Assembly (NCBI GenBank): GCA_048213135.1
Contig: PS015039.1
Location: forward strand, 279,619 to 337,967
From: Reclinomonas americana ATCC 50394
Lineage: Eukaryota; Jakobida; Jakobea; Jakobida
DNA: 58,349 bases
Reading direction: 5' to 3'
The notes below the pieces were generated by a model. That model made no database searches. It was given only the letters and a program-made list of their open reading frames with translations, and was not told the origin of the DNA. The position numbers and the translations under genes were made by a program. Positions 32,680-44,669 of this stretch are shown here, piece by piece (within the stretch, counting starts at the first letter, position 1; every line of letters starts with the position of its first letter).

Positions 32680-35600
32680 TCAGCGCCGAGTCTTCGGCGA
32701 CGACTGGGGCAGCAACGAAATGTCGGCGAATCCGCAGTTCTTGCACGCGGAGAGGCCATGGTGTGCGATCTCATCGCGGCATTCGATGGGAATCGCGGTC
32801 TGCGTGTTGCCGCAACGTGGGTTCGTGTGCCACTTGCGACCGGTTGGAGTACGGTAGATGACGATGGCCGGGCGCGACGGTGGTGTCATGGGAGTTGTCG
32901 GCTGCTCCGGCAAGCGGGCTGCCGGTGCCGGCGACGTGACCACTGTCACACGAGTTTAGCAAGTGAAAAATACGCAGCAAGANNNNNNNNNNNNNNNNNN
33001 NNNNNNNNNNNNNNNNNNNNNNNNNNNNNNNNNNNNNNNNNNNNNNNNNNNNNNNNNNNNNNNNNNNNNNNNNNNNNNNNNNNNNNNNNNNNNNNNNNNN
33101 NNNNNNNNNNNNNNNNNNNNNNNNNNNNNNNNNNNNNNNNNNNNNNNNNNNNNNNNNNNNNNGCACACACAGAATGTAGAGATTACGAAACTGGTGGTGG
33201 CGACACTGGCACTGCGACGGCCCTCCTCCAGCTCGGCCCTCATGCGACGCTCCTCTTCCAGCTCAGCCTTCATGCGATCGTACTCGCTCTTCCACGAGTG
33301 TGCAATCTCTACCGCTTCCTCTGCACACACACGCACACGTAAGGTGCCTGAATGCCAATCAAAGAATTGGTATACACGCACTGTGGCGACGGCGGAGTTC
33401 GATGTTCTCTGCCGAGACTTCGCGGACACGGCCTGCATCGTTTGCCAGTGAGCGCGTGGATCGCAGTAAAGAGAACATCGACGAATTAGCATCACATACC
33501 ACGCTGCGTCTCAAGATCGGCACCTGCCTCCGTCGCGCGCACTGCAAAGGTAAGCACATTCAGCAACCGACCGTCTACCTGCACAAACCCCGAGACACCA
33601 ACCCTTCCACATTTCGGCATGCTGCTTGGCCTCATCTGTATGGTTGCACGCCATCATTAGACAAAGAGAGTTGGACACGGGATAACTGCGACCGCCTGTG
33701 GGCCAACGCACCACGGTCGCGGACGAGATCTTCTTGACGAGCTGCGCCACCAGCACACGCCCCGTGTTAGTCATCTGTTGCATGCATGCATGCATGAGAG
33801 AGCGTGCGGAGACTGCTCACCTTGCGACGCCTCGTAATTCTCAGTGATTTTGGCAAGTTGCGCTGTTGGGGAGTACACGTGGTTGGCAAGAAGGAAACCA
33901 CAAGGAACAACAGCCAGTTATGCGGGACGCACACTTCAGCACTTGCTCCTCGGCTGTTTCGCAATCGAGAGGAAGTGACAGCTAAGAATCCAAAAGAGCA
34001 ACGAAAGAGCACGCCTGACATCAACATACCACGCCNNNNNNNNNNNNNNNNNNNNNNNNNNNNNNNNNNNNNNNNNNNNNNNNNNNCTCAAGAGAACAGT
34101 GAGCTCCGTCACCTTGTGCAAGCGCTCCGCGACGAGGTGGAGATTCTGCATGCGACTGTGGCCATGCATCAGCATCAGGAGCAAGGTGCGGTACTGATTC
34201 GCTGCACCGTTGGTGACGAGTAACTCGGCTCACCTTGGTGTCGCGTGTTCGGCGAATAGATAATTCGCGAAGGCACACTGGTGCATTAGTGCTGCGTTAA
34301 TCGTGAGACATGATGTGTTGTCCTGCTCACCGATTCTGTTCTATACAGAGATCCTGGCGTCACTGCAGGAGCGCTTGCTGCAGGCCGAGGGTGCGTGACA
34401 GGCAGCTGGGGATTCCATTCGTTTCCATGTACTGATACTGGTCGATGTACAGGGTCTGTGGAGCGCAAGAATCGCGAGAACGATGATCTGCAGCGTTGCG
34501 TGTGCCTGTTGCCATGAGCCGCCCAGATTGACGCACTTGGTTGGCTCTAACATGTCCTTATGCCGCTGCAGACCGCCTGGCGCAGTCTGAAACAGAAGTG
34601 CGCGACCTGAAAGGTACATACATATACGTGTGCGTGTACCGCCAGTCCGTACTCTCGTCTGCTCACTCACCTCGACTCTCACAGCCGAGCTGGAGACCGT
34701 CATTCGTAATCNNNNNNNNNNNNNNNNNNNNTAAGCTGGCGGACCTGTGATAGTCGACAGAGGAGGGTTGAACGCGCTGGGCTCATTCTGCAACAAAAGC
34801 TTTCTGCAATACCGCACCTCGGTCTGCCACAAACATACACGCACATATATAAGGATGAGACAAAATAAAAAGTTGCTTCAAAGTCGGCGACTGCCAAACT
34901 CACCCTCGCCATCTCCGCCACCGTAATCTGCATCGGTCGTCACAGCTGGTGGGCAACAAAAATGCACACGGCAACAAGCGATGAACAACACTCACCGTCT
35001 TGCGAGTAGCTGGAGAGCTCGCAGCCTGCGCCAAGTCACGGTCCTGCAAACACGCATTTCTCAGAAAAGTGCGATGAGAAACAGGGAGAGAGAGGTGCGT
35101 GGACGAACCAGTGTGCGCTGACGCTGCACCGCAGCACCGCTTGCTGAGCGAACACGTGGCTGTGCGCAACACAAGCTGCATGAGCAACATTTACGCTGCG
35201 CACCGAAAGACACCCACGTACCGAGCGACGGACAGTGTTTGTCGCAGTCGGCGAGATCTCCATGGTGTTGGCCTGTGGCTCGCCAGTATAAGCGCACACA
35301 TCACATGCACCATGGATCCGACTCCGACAACTCACCGCCGCATCGTCCATCGGTTCACCGACGACACTACCCGAGCGAGAAATGGACACGAAGCGCTGCA
35401 CATCCATGGCACGCGGATCAATGCTGACGCAGAAAACCTGCCACATCGCGCGCGCGTGAGCCAGAGACTTCACGGAAAGGAGAGAAGCGCACAGGGATGC
35501 ACACCGTCTGCACTCGAGGCATCGGCTCGTTGACAAAGCCGGTGAGCAGACGCATGACATCGTGGCGGAATGGACGGTTGGCCTCCGTCTGCGCCTCGTG

Positions 35601-37030
35601 CATGCGGTGCACCTCGTAGAACAGTTCCGCACGGAACGCACTGTCGGCTCCTGCAATGGTGGATGAGCATCGTGCCACACGACCGCGTCGATGACAACAA
35701 GTAGAGACACACCATCTGTGTCGCACACCACGAGATCACTGATTGTTGTGCCGCGCTGGTCCATGTCGGCACTCGTCACTGCAGAGCGATGTGAATGGAG
35801 AGAAGAGTATCGCGATACCGCGTGTCGTGCGTACACAACTCTCAAAGCGCACAGTCACCACGCGATGACGCAGGTGTGCCGTGCGACCGAGCGGTCCGCG
35901 CTTCTGCACGCCAATCTGGCGGATGAGGCTGCGCACACCCGACCAACATCATGATCAGCAACTCGCTTGTCTAATAGGTCTGCGCGACAATCTACCGACC
36001 TCTTTGCCGTCTTGGGAGTCAGCGAGGTGAACTCGACGACCGCTGCCTCTCGTGCGCCCTTGTGCACAAAGGCAGGCCACTCGGCTGAGCTCAGCACCGG
36101 GCGCACCGGAACAAACGGCAGCTCATCCTGCAGCAATGACGAATAAGAAGAACACCGGGCGCCCCCTCACACTACCAGCAGCACCGCATGCGCACCTGCT
36201 GCCCGATGGTCAGGAGCTCGTAGGAGAAGCGCGAGGGCTGACCGACAGCATCGACTGCCAGCACCGACACCTGCTCACACATGCATCAGCTCACAAGTGT
36301 ACAGCCCACACCGACAAGAGCTCCCCCCCATGTGTACGCAACGCTCTGCACGCGCTCCGACGCCAGCATGCGATCCACAATCCGGCAGACGACTCCTGCA
36401 TCCGGCTGACCCACTGCTCCATACAACTGATCGGTCTTGCCCGTGCGGACTCCACCAATGCTCATCAGCATGACACGGGCCGGTTCTGCAGCACAAAGCC
36501 ACTCGACAGAGCGCGTCACCAGTGCCTGCCGGTCGGTATGCACGAATGCGGGAGGAGGAGAAGACGATGAGGAAGGAGATGATTGCATTGGCGCGAAAAT
36601 CACAAAATGCACATTATGTTCCGCAACTGTGGCATCGTCGGCCTCGTCGGTGGTCTTGTGTGCCGGGGAGACCCACATGTGCAGGTGCGGGCACTCTGGA
36701 ACCTCCAATAGCTCGCCCATGTGTTGCTGCGCTGTCAACTCCTTCTGCGAACCAATGGAACATGTGCGACTGACGTGCTTATTGCGACGCACAGAGTCGC
36801 GGACGTGAGTGGGTGGGCGGTCGAGCGCAGCCATCTCCACCTTGGTGCGGCGGCTGGGAGTGAGAGACTGTGCACAAGTGTGAGTGCAATAGGGGACATG
36901 GCATGTCGAGTGCGTGCAGTGCCCGCGAAACTTGCATCATTGCCGGGCGAAGTGGGGAGCGGTTGTTGGGGCTGGCCATCGGCGCATTAGCGGCGGCAGA
37001 GAGCGGCGACGAGTCACTCGCGGAGGCCAT
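32680..37030 (-). CDS. Kinesin-like protein, copy 1 (one internal contig flipped)
   Basis: Minus-strand gene, ATG 37030 (MASASDSSPLSAAANAP) to stop 32680. The N-terminal half resembles a divergent kinesin motor: ARVMLMSIGGVRTGKTDQLY has a P-loop (GGVRTGKT) followed by GVVCRIVDRML; RHRVVTVRFE sits at the switch I strand; ISDLVVCDTDG sits where DLAGSE is expected. Coiled-coil exons follow (ENSELRHLVQALRDEVEILH; ILASLQERLLQAE; HSWKSEYDRMKAELEEERRM). The C-terminus is a Cys/His module (GRKWHTNPRCGNT … ECRDEIAHHGLSACKNC). SSRSH and DLAGSE are not conserved, so ATPase activity and motility are doubtful. Contig 34087-34711 reads on the wrong strand. Gaps: 32983-33162, 34036-34086, 34712-34731. It has a tandem paralogue upstream. 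Confidence 0.55.
34087..34711 (+). other. Mis-oriented contig inside kinesin-like copy 1
   Basis: A 625-bp contig between two N runs. Its sequence is nearly identical to the reverse complement of about 40600-41130 in copy 2, while sequence on its right (34732 on) matches 41138 on in direct orientation. Flipping it makes the two genes collinear and puts QENSELRHL next to VRQL, as in copy 2. Confidence 0.85.
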
Positions 37031-37085
37031 TTTGTTGTGACGGAAAACGGGAGTTGTCCGTCTTGTCCTTCCGTCGATGCACATC
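34732..37085. repeat. Direct duplication, copy 1 (partner 41138-43400)
   Basis: About 2.3 kb repeated in the same orientation at 41138-43400. It covers the motor-encoding exons, their introns and the sequence just upstream of the start codon. Exons are very similar; differences are small indels plus one larger change near 36540-36600, where copy 1 has a Ser/Pro insert. Confidence 0.9.
37031..37085 (-). promoter_or_regulatory. Duplicated 5' flank of kinesin-like copy 1
   Basis: Directly upstream of ATG 37030. A block starting GACGGAAAACGGGAGTTGTC and running for about 45 bp is repeated almost perfectly upstream of copy 2 (43349-43395), so the promoter or leader was duplicated along with the gene. 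Specific factor sites are not recognisable. Confidence 0.5.
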
Positions 37086-37210
37086 TAATCCGTCCACTCG
37101 GAACGCTGTGGCACAAGGAATATGACAGATTTATGAAGTCGCTGAGTATCATTAAGACGTGCACATACAGCACAGTTCACGATCGCGCACAGTGACCGCA
37201 GCGACAGAAT

Positions 37211-39412
37211 TCAACGTCGACGCCGAGGCAGTGAATCAAGGACGCGGGAATCCCAACAGTGCGTGCACGTGTCGGCACTCGCGATCTCGTCACGGCAAGT
37301 GATCGTGACGGGAATCGGGTGCCTCGTGTTGCGACAATCCGGAATCATGTGGTACTTGCTGCCGTATTGAGTGAAGTAGACTTCCACAGCCTCTTCCTCC
37401 TCCTCGTCATCCGAGCCGTACTCCCGCTGCTCGCGATCGGCTAGCGCTCTTGTAGGACGCTCCTCGCTCAGCTTCGTCTTCGTGCGTCGGTACTTGCTCT
37501 TCCACAAACGTGCCTCGTTCCCTGCCTCCACTGCATGCACACACACATGAGGTTCCTGTCCTGGGTAAATGCGGAAGACAGTTGTTACGCACGAAGACGA
37601 CAATAGAGATCGTCGCTCTCTTCTGTGAGTCTGTGGACATCAGCGGCGCTGTCTTCAGCCTGCTGTACGGCAAAATCTGAATGGTTATAAATCCACACAT
37701 CAGGCATGAATCGAAAGCTGAGGAACGACTCGCGCACGCGCAGGTGCGGGCACACCTCGTTCACGGGCGAGATTCAGCAGTCGCGCTGTACCACAAACAC
37801 ATATCCAAGTTGGCCATCCGTACGCGTTACGTGAACTTGATAGTAAAGTGTGTGGGAAGTACGCACCTTGCGACGCCTCACGCTCCTTGGCGGCTTGGGC
37901 CAGTCGCGCTGTGGTGAGTACACGTGATGCGCTTTAGTCGAACGCATACAAGGAACAGAGCAATATAATAAAAACAGTTTCGCGACGCGCAACACACACA
38001 GACCATTCAGCTCGCGAACTTCCGATTCTTGACGTGCTGTTCCAACATAATTATAAGACACATGCACGTTAGTGGTCTGTTGCATGCAAGCCGACTGCGT
38101 GCACGAGGTGCTCACCTTGCGACGCTTCACGCTCCTGGGCGGCTTGGACCAGCTGCGCTGTGGGAGTACACGTGATACGCGTTAGTCATGCGCACGAACA
38201 CAGCACCAATAACTTCGCGGAGGCGAAGTACACGCAGACCTTGTTGCAGCCTGTGCACATACGACTTGAATTGCTCTGACAGGTCCATGTTGGCGGACAG
38301 TTGCATGCAAAACAAAGCGCGTGCGGCAAGTACGCACCTTGCAACGCCTCACGCTCCTGGGCGGCTTGGACCAGCTGCGCTGTGGGAGTACACGTGATAC
38401 GCGTTAGTCATGCGCACGAACACAGCACCAATAACTTCGCGGAGGCGAAGTACACGCAGACCTTGTTGCAGCCTGTGTACATACGACTTGAATTGCTCTG
38501 ACAGGTCCATGTTGGCGGACAGTTGCATGCAAAACAAAGCGCGTGCGGCAAGCTTAAGTACGCACCTTGCAACGCCTCACGCTCCTTGGCGGCTTGGGCC
38601 AGTCGCGCTGTGGGGAGTACACGTGATGCGCTTTAGTCGAACGCATGCATGGAACAGAGCAACAATTGTTTCGCGACGCGCAACACACGCAGACCATTCA
38701 GCTCGCGCACTTCCGACTCGGATTTCTTCTGACGCACTGCACCAACACAGACACACATGCACGTGAGTGGTCTGTTGCATGCAAGCCAGACTGCGTGCGC
38801 GAGATGCTCACCTTGTGACGCCTCACGCTCGTTGGCGGCTTGGGCCAGTTGTGCTGTGGGGAGTACACGTGATACGCTTTAGTCGAACGCATGCATGGAA
38901 CAGAGCAACAATAGCTTCGCGACGCGCAACACACACACACACCATTCAGCTCGCGAACTTCCGATTCTTTACGTGCTGTTCCAACATAAGACACACATGC
39001 ACGTTAGTGGTCCGTTGCATGCAAGCCAGACTGCGTGCGGCAGTACGCACCTTGCGACGCCTCACGCTCCTTGGCGGCTTGGGCCAGTCGCGCTGTGGGG
39101 AGTACACGTGATGCGCTTTAGTCGAACGCATGCATGGAACAGAGCAACAATTGTTTCGCGACGCGCAACACACACAGACCATTCAGCTCGCGAACTTCCG
39201 ACTCGGATTTCTTCTGACGCACTGCACCAACACAGACACACATGCACGTGAGTGGTCTGTTGCATGCAAGCCAGACTGCGTGCACGAGGTGCTCACCTTG
39301 TGACGCCTCACGCTCGTTGGCGGCTTGGGCCAGTTGTGCTGTGGGGAGTACACGTGATACGCTTTAGTCGAACGCATGCATGGAACAGAGCAACAATTAT
39401 TTCGCGAGGCGC

Positions 39413-39448
<36 letters not shown>

Positions 39449-42400
39449 ATTCAGCTCGCGNNNNNNNNNNNNNNNNNNNNNNNNNNNNNNNNNNNNNNNN
39501 NNNNNNNNNNNNNNNNNNNNNNNNNNNNNNNNNNNNNNNNNNNNNNNNNNNNNNNNNNNNNNNNNNNNNNNNNNNNNNNNNNNNNNNNNNNNNNNNNNNN
39601 NNNNNNNNNNNNNNNNNNNNNNNNNNNNNNNNNNNNNNNNNNNNNNNNNNNNNNNNNNNNNNNNNNNNNNNNNNNNNNNNNNNNNNNNNNNNNNNNNNNN
39701 NNNNNNNNNNNNNNNNNNNNNNNNNNNNNNNNNNNNNNNNNNNNNNNNNNNNNNNNNNNNNNNNNNNNNNNNNNNNNNNNNNNNNNNNNNNNNNNNNNNN
39801 NNNNNNNNNNNNNNNNNNNNNNNNNNNNNNNNNNNNNNNNNNNNNNNNNNNNNNNNNNNNNNNNNNNNNNNNNNNNNNNNNNNNNNNNNNNNNNNNNNNN
39901 NNNNNNNNNNNNNNNNNNNNNNNNNNNNNNNNNNNNNNNNNNNTTGTGCTGTGGGGAGTACACGTGATACGCTTTAGTCGAACGCATGCATGGAACAGAG
40001 CAACAATTGTTTCGCGACGCGCAACACACACAGACCATTCAGCTCGCGCACTTCCGATTCCTGACGTGCTGCTCCAACATAAGACACACATTCACGTTGG
40101 TGGTCCATTGCATGCAAGCCAGATCTAAAGTGTGTGCACGAGATGCTCACCTTGTGACGCCTCACGCTCCTTGGCGGCTTGGGCCAGTCGCGCTGTGGGG
40201 AGTACACGTGATGCGCTTTAGTCGAACGCACGCATGGAACAGAGCACCAATAGCTTCGCGAGGCGCAACACACACAGACCATTCAGCTCGCGCACTTCCG
40301 ACTCGGATTCCTTTTGACGTGCTGCACCAACACAGACACACATTCACGTTGGTGATCTGTTGCATGCAGGCCAGAGTGCGTACATGAGGTGCTCACCTTG
40401 CGACGCCTCACGCTCCTGGGCGGCTTGGGCCAGTCGCGCTGTGGGAGTACACGTNNNNNNNNNNNNNNNNNNNNGCACGAGGTGCTCACCTTGCGACGCC
40501 TCACGCTCCTTGGCGGCTTCGGCGAGTTGCGCTGTGGGGAATACACGTGGTATGCTAAATGAGCAGCCGACAGCGCGGACCGGTGACACACGTACAAATG
40601 AATATACCTTTCAAGTCGCGCACTTCCGTTTCAGACTGCGCCAGGCGGTCTGCAGCGGCATAAGGACATGTTAGAGCCAACCAAGTGCGTCAATCTGGGC
40701 GGCTCATGGCAACAGGCACACGCAACGCTGCAGATCATCGTTCTCGCGATTCTTGCGCTCCACAGACCCTGTACATCGACCAGTATCAGCACATGGAAAC
40801 GAATGGAATCCTCAGCTGCATGTCACGCACCCTCGGCCTGCAGCAAGCGCTCCTGCAGTGACGCCAGGATCTCTGTATAGAACAGAATCGGTGAGCAGGA
40901 CAACACATCATGTCTCACGATTAACGCAGCACTAATGCACCAGTGTGCCTTCGCGAATTATCTATTCGCCGAACACGCGACACCAAGGTGAGCCGAGTTA
41001 CTCGTCACCAACGGTGCAGCGAATCAGTACCGCACCTTGCTCCTGATGTTGATGCATGGCCACAGTCGCATATGCATGCAGAATCTCCACCTCGTCGCGG
41101 AGCGCTTGCACAAGATGACGGAGCTCACTGTTCTCCTGGGTAAGCTGGCGGACCTGTGATGGTCGACAGAGGAGGGTTGAACGCGCTGGACTCATTCTGT
41201 AACAACAGCTTTCTGCAATACCGCACCTCGGTCTGCCACAAACAAACACGCACATATATAAGGATGAGACAAAATAAAGTTGCTTCAAAGTCGGCGACTG
41301 CCAAACTCACCCTCGCCATCTCCGCCACTGTAATCTGCATCGATCACCACAGTTTATGGGTAACAAGAATGCACTCGGCAAAAGGCGATGAACGAGTCTT
41401 ACCGTCTTGCAAGTAACCCGATCTGGAGAGCTTGCAGCCGGGTCAGGAGAGCTTGCAGCCTGGTCAAAGTCATCCTCCTGCGAACACATATTACTCAGAA
41501 AAATGAGACGGAAAAGAGAGAGATTCGGATGAACCAGTGTGCGCTGACGCCGCACTGGATCATCGCCTGCTGGCGATGACCTCTCCATCGCGATCGTGCC
41601 AGCCTGTGGCTCGCCAGTGTAAGCGCACGCACCACATGCACCATGGATCCGACTCCGACAACTCACTGCTGCATCGTCCATCGGTTCACCGATCGCGACG
41701 ACACTACCCGAGCGAGAACTGGACACGAAGCGCTGCACATCCATGGCGCGCGTATCGGTGCTGACGCAGAAAACCTGCCACATCGCGCGCGCGTGAGCAA
41801 GAGACTTCACGGAAAGGAGAGAAGCGCACAGGGATGCACACCGTCTGCACTCGAGGCATCGGCTCGCTGACAAAGCCGGTGAGCAGATCCACGACATCGT
41901 GACAGTACGGACGGATGGCCTCCGTCTGCGCCTCGTGCATGCAGTGCACTTCATGAAATAGCGCAGCACGGAACGCACTGTCGGCTCCTGCAATGGTGGA
42001 TGAGCATCGTGCCACACGACCGCGTCGATGACAACAAGTAGAGACACACCATCTGTGTCGCACACCACGAGATCACTGATTGTTGTGCCGCGCTGGTCCA
42101 TGTCGGCACTCGTCACTGCAGAGCAATGTGAATAGAGAGAAGATCTAGAGTACCGCGATACCGCGTGTCGCGCGCACGCAACTCTCAAAGCGCACAGTCA
42201 CCACGCGATGACGCAGGTGTGCCGTGCGACCGAGCAGTCCGCGATTCTGCACGCCAATCTGGCGGATATCATCGATGAGGCTGCGCACACCCGACCACCA
42301 AACTCAGCAACTCGCATGCCTAATAGGTCTGCGCGACAATCTACCGACCTCTTTGCCGTCTTGGGAGTCAGCGAGGTGAACTCGACGACCGCTGCCTCTC

Positions 42401-43348
42401 GTGCGCCCTTGTGCACAAAGGCAGGCCACTCGGCAGAGCTCAGCACCGGGCGCACCGGAACAAACGGCAGCTCATCCTGCAGCAATGACGAATAAGAAGA
42501 ACACCGGGCGCCCCCTCACACTACAAGCAGCACCGCATGCGCACCTGCTGCCCGATGGTCAGGAGCTCGTAGGAGAAGCGCTTTGGCTGACCGACAGCAT
42601 CGACTGCCAGCACCGACACCTGCTCACACATGCATCAGCTCACAAGTGTACAGCCCACACCGACAAGAGCTCCCCCCCATGTGTACGCAACGCTCTGCAC
42701 GCGCTCCGACGCCAGCATGCGATCCACAATCCGGCAGACGACTCCTGCATCCGGCTGACCCACTGCTCCATACAACTGATCGGTCTTGCCCGTGCGGACT
42801 CCACCAATGCTCATCAGCATAACACGGGCTGGCTCTGTAGCACAAAGCCACTCGACAGAGCGCGTCACCAGCGCCTGCCGATATATGAATATTTGAATTG
42901 TTGTGCAGAAAAACGGAACAATAATGCACAATCATGTTCCGCAACTGTGGCGTCGTCGGCCTCGTCGGTGGTCTTGTGTGCCGGGGAGACCCACATGTGC
43001 AGGTGCGGGCATTCTAGAACCTCCAGCAACTTGGATTTAGCCGGTTCTAAATCCAACCCGGTAACCTTAGCGCACGAACGCATGACGAGCTCTTTGCGTC
43101 GAGCAGACTCGCGGACGTGAGTGGGCGTGTACTCGGGGGCAGCAACCCCCACCTTGGTGTGACTCCTAGGGGTGCGTGGCTGCAAAAAGTGGGATTGTGA
43201 GTGTGATGTCGCGATCGGAAAAGTGACATGGCATGTCGAGCGCGTGGAATGCCCGCGAAACTTGCGCCGCAGCGGAGCGGTCGTTGGGGCTAGCCACCTG
43301 TGCATCAGCGGCGGCGGAGAGCGGCGACGAGTCGCTCGCGGAGGCCAT
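37211..43348 (-). CDS. Kinesin-like protein, copy 2, with expanded exon-repeat coiled coil
   Basis: Minus-strand gene, ATG 43348 to TGA 37211, 180 bp upstream of copy 1 in head-to-tail tandem. The motor-like region is as in copy 1: SIGGVRTGKTDQLYG, VEFTSLTPKTAKR, RHRVVTVRFE, ISDLVVCDTDGADS and PRVQTVCIPVRFSPF. Coiled-coil exons follow (QENSELRHLVQALRDEVEIL). Then comes a long array of small exons (40550-37861), each pair encoding units such as VRQKKSESEVRELN plus ARLAQAAKEREASQ. The tail has EARLWKSKYRRTKTKLSEER, an acidic stretch, and a C-terminal Cys/His module (GSKYHMIPDCRNT … ITCRDEIA … CTHC) homologous to that of copy 1, ending RRRR. Gaps at 39461-39943 and 40455-40474 lie in the array. 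The kinesin assignment rests on the P-loop and domain order; the switch motifs are degenerate. Confidence 0.55.
37861..40550 (-). repeat. Tandem array of ~221-249 bp units, each with two phase-1 exons
   Basis: Units begin with a C(A/G)ACGC(C/T)TCACGCTC block near 37871, 38120, 38340, 38569, 38814, 39053, 39299, 40155, 40401 and 40494; the gap at 39461-39943 has room for about two more. On the coding strand each unit holds an exon of about 42 bp ending RELN, an intron, an exon encoding ARLAQAAKEREASQ, and another intron. Both introns are phase 1, so the unit can multiply without shifting the frame. Each pair encodes 28 residues, four heptads. The 38127-38315 and 38349-38537 segments are identical in translation and carry a variant first exon (EQFKSYVHRLQQ). 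Copy 1 keeps a single unit near 33827. Confidence 0.88.
39418..39447. repeat. (CA)n microsatellite next to gap
   Basis: About fifteen CA units inside one intron of the kinesin-like array; elsewhere in the array the same position has only two to six units. Confidence 0.95.
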
Positions 43349-43582
43349 TGTGACGGAAAACGGGAGTTGTCCGTCTTGTCCTTCCGTCGATGCATGCATG
43401 CATCCTCGTCGGAAGCGTCGTCGCTGCGACGTCGCGCTTGCACCGAATGCACACCTCCATGCTGCCAAGGATACAGGATACGCACAGCTATCTCATCCAG
43501 CGCGCCTTGGAAATGACAACTCGACGACTTCTGCAATCGGCCAAGTGTTCGCTTTCATGATCACAGCTGCCAGCATTTTTCT

Positions 43583-44619
43583 TTACTTGTCGCCGCTGTC
43601 GCCACTCGGCCCCGCTGCAGCATCGCCCTCTGGTGAGGATGCCACCTTCGGCGCCCCGCCTCGCGACGATCGGGAGCCCGAACCTGAGCCTGCAGCCGCT
43701 GCCGACTTGGCCGAAGGAGGAGGCGCCGCCGGCTGTGTGGTGGGATAGCTATCGATCTGCGCGTGCATTCTCAACGTGGTTAGTAACCACACCGATCGCG
43801 ATCGAGCGACCTCACTCACCACCAGCGTGACCGGCCCGTCGTTCTCGATCTTGACATTCATCATGGCACCAAACACACCATCTGGCACGGTAGTTAAGCA
43901 CACTGTACCACTCCCCCAACAACCCATCATGTACGCATACACGCAGTACCTTTGACCTTGTCCGGCTCATACGCCTCACGCACCATGCGCACAAACTGCG
44001 CGTAGAACTCGCGCGACTCGTCGCTCTTCATCGCCACATGAAAGTCCGGCTTGTACCCTGCGACCCGTCAGCCGCCCTCACTCTCTCACACACCATGCAT
44101 CCACACTAACCCTTCTTGGTCGACCCATACAACGTGAACTGCGACACCAGCAGCACCTCCAATCCCAAATCCTTGACGGACTTGTTCCACCACCGACCGC
44201 CCTCGTCCTCAAACATGCGCACCTGAAGCAGCTTGCGGCACCTGCATCACTGACCACAGTCACAAGGCGAGCGAGGGAGGCCACAGACAACGACAAAGCG
44301 ACACAAACAGTTGCTCGGCATCCTCCATGGTGTCGTCACGCGAGATGCCGACCAGCACATTCAAGCCTACGCACACCACATGCACAGTGACACACACGTC
44401 GACTTTTACTATGCTGTTCGCGCGCATACCTCGTCCAATCTGTGACACCACTTGTCCATCGACCTCCTGCATGCATGCTAGTGAGCGAGCGTGTGAGTGC
44501 ATCGTGGGCAGCAGTGGCACGCAACGACAGAGGACGACAAGACGCGTTGCAGAACCAGTCTCTGTGTGTGCAACAGTGAGCATCGATGCAACACAGTCGT
44601 CACTGCGCTCACACACCAT
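43583..44619 (-). CDS. DTD1: D-aminoacyl-tRNA deacylase (DTD)
   Basis: Hydrolyses D-amino acids (and Gly mischarged on tRNA-Ala) from tRNA in the cytosol. Minus-strand exons encode [48 protein letters not shown] with NKSVKDLG, the catalytic [33 protein letters not shown], and [20 protein letters not shown], which includes the Gly-cisPro GPVT motif. A low-complexity C-terminal extension rich in Ala, Pro, Ser and Gly follows, ending at 43583; animal DTD1 also has a disordered tail. The N-terminus is less sure. ATG 44619 ([15 protein letters not shown]) followed by a GTTGCA donor joins in phase to EVDGQ and fits the family's spacing, but its sequence is divergent. Confidence 0.85.
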
Positions 44620-44669
44620 CGCTGCAATCAGTGGTGGTGAGTCACTGTTCTTTTCGCGAATTCGGATCG
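44620..44669. promoter_or_regulatory. Very short divergent spacer between DTD and the mitochondrial protein gene
   Basis: Predicted start codons on opposite strands are only about 50 bp apart, so transcription must start within or near this stretch for both genes. No core motif recognised. Confidence 0.4.

Noticed and set aside
35099-36570. Plus-strand open frames across the kinesin-like genes (also 41388-43120)
   Set aside because: They recur in both copies only because the sequence is duplicated; the minus strand has spliced, homologous coding sequence there.
37861-40550. Regularly spaced repeats that could suggest a CRISPR-like or satellite array
   Set aside because: The unit is about 245 bp, carries two in-frame exons with consistent splice sites, and continues the coding frame of the kinesin-like gene. 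The host is eukaryotic.
34087-41130. Large inverted repeat that could be a mobile element or hairpin
   Set aside because: Only the gap-bounded contig 34087-34711 is inverted; both flanks are direct repeats. A misplaced contig explains it better.
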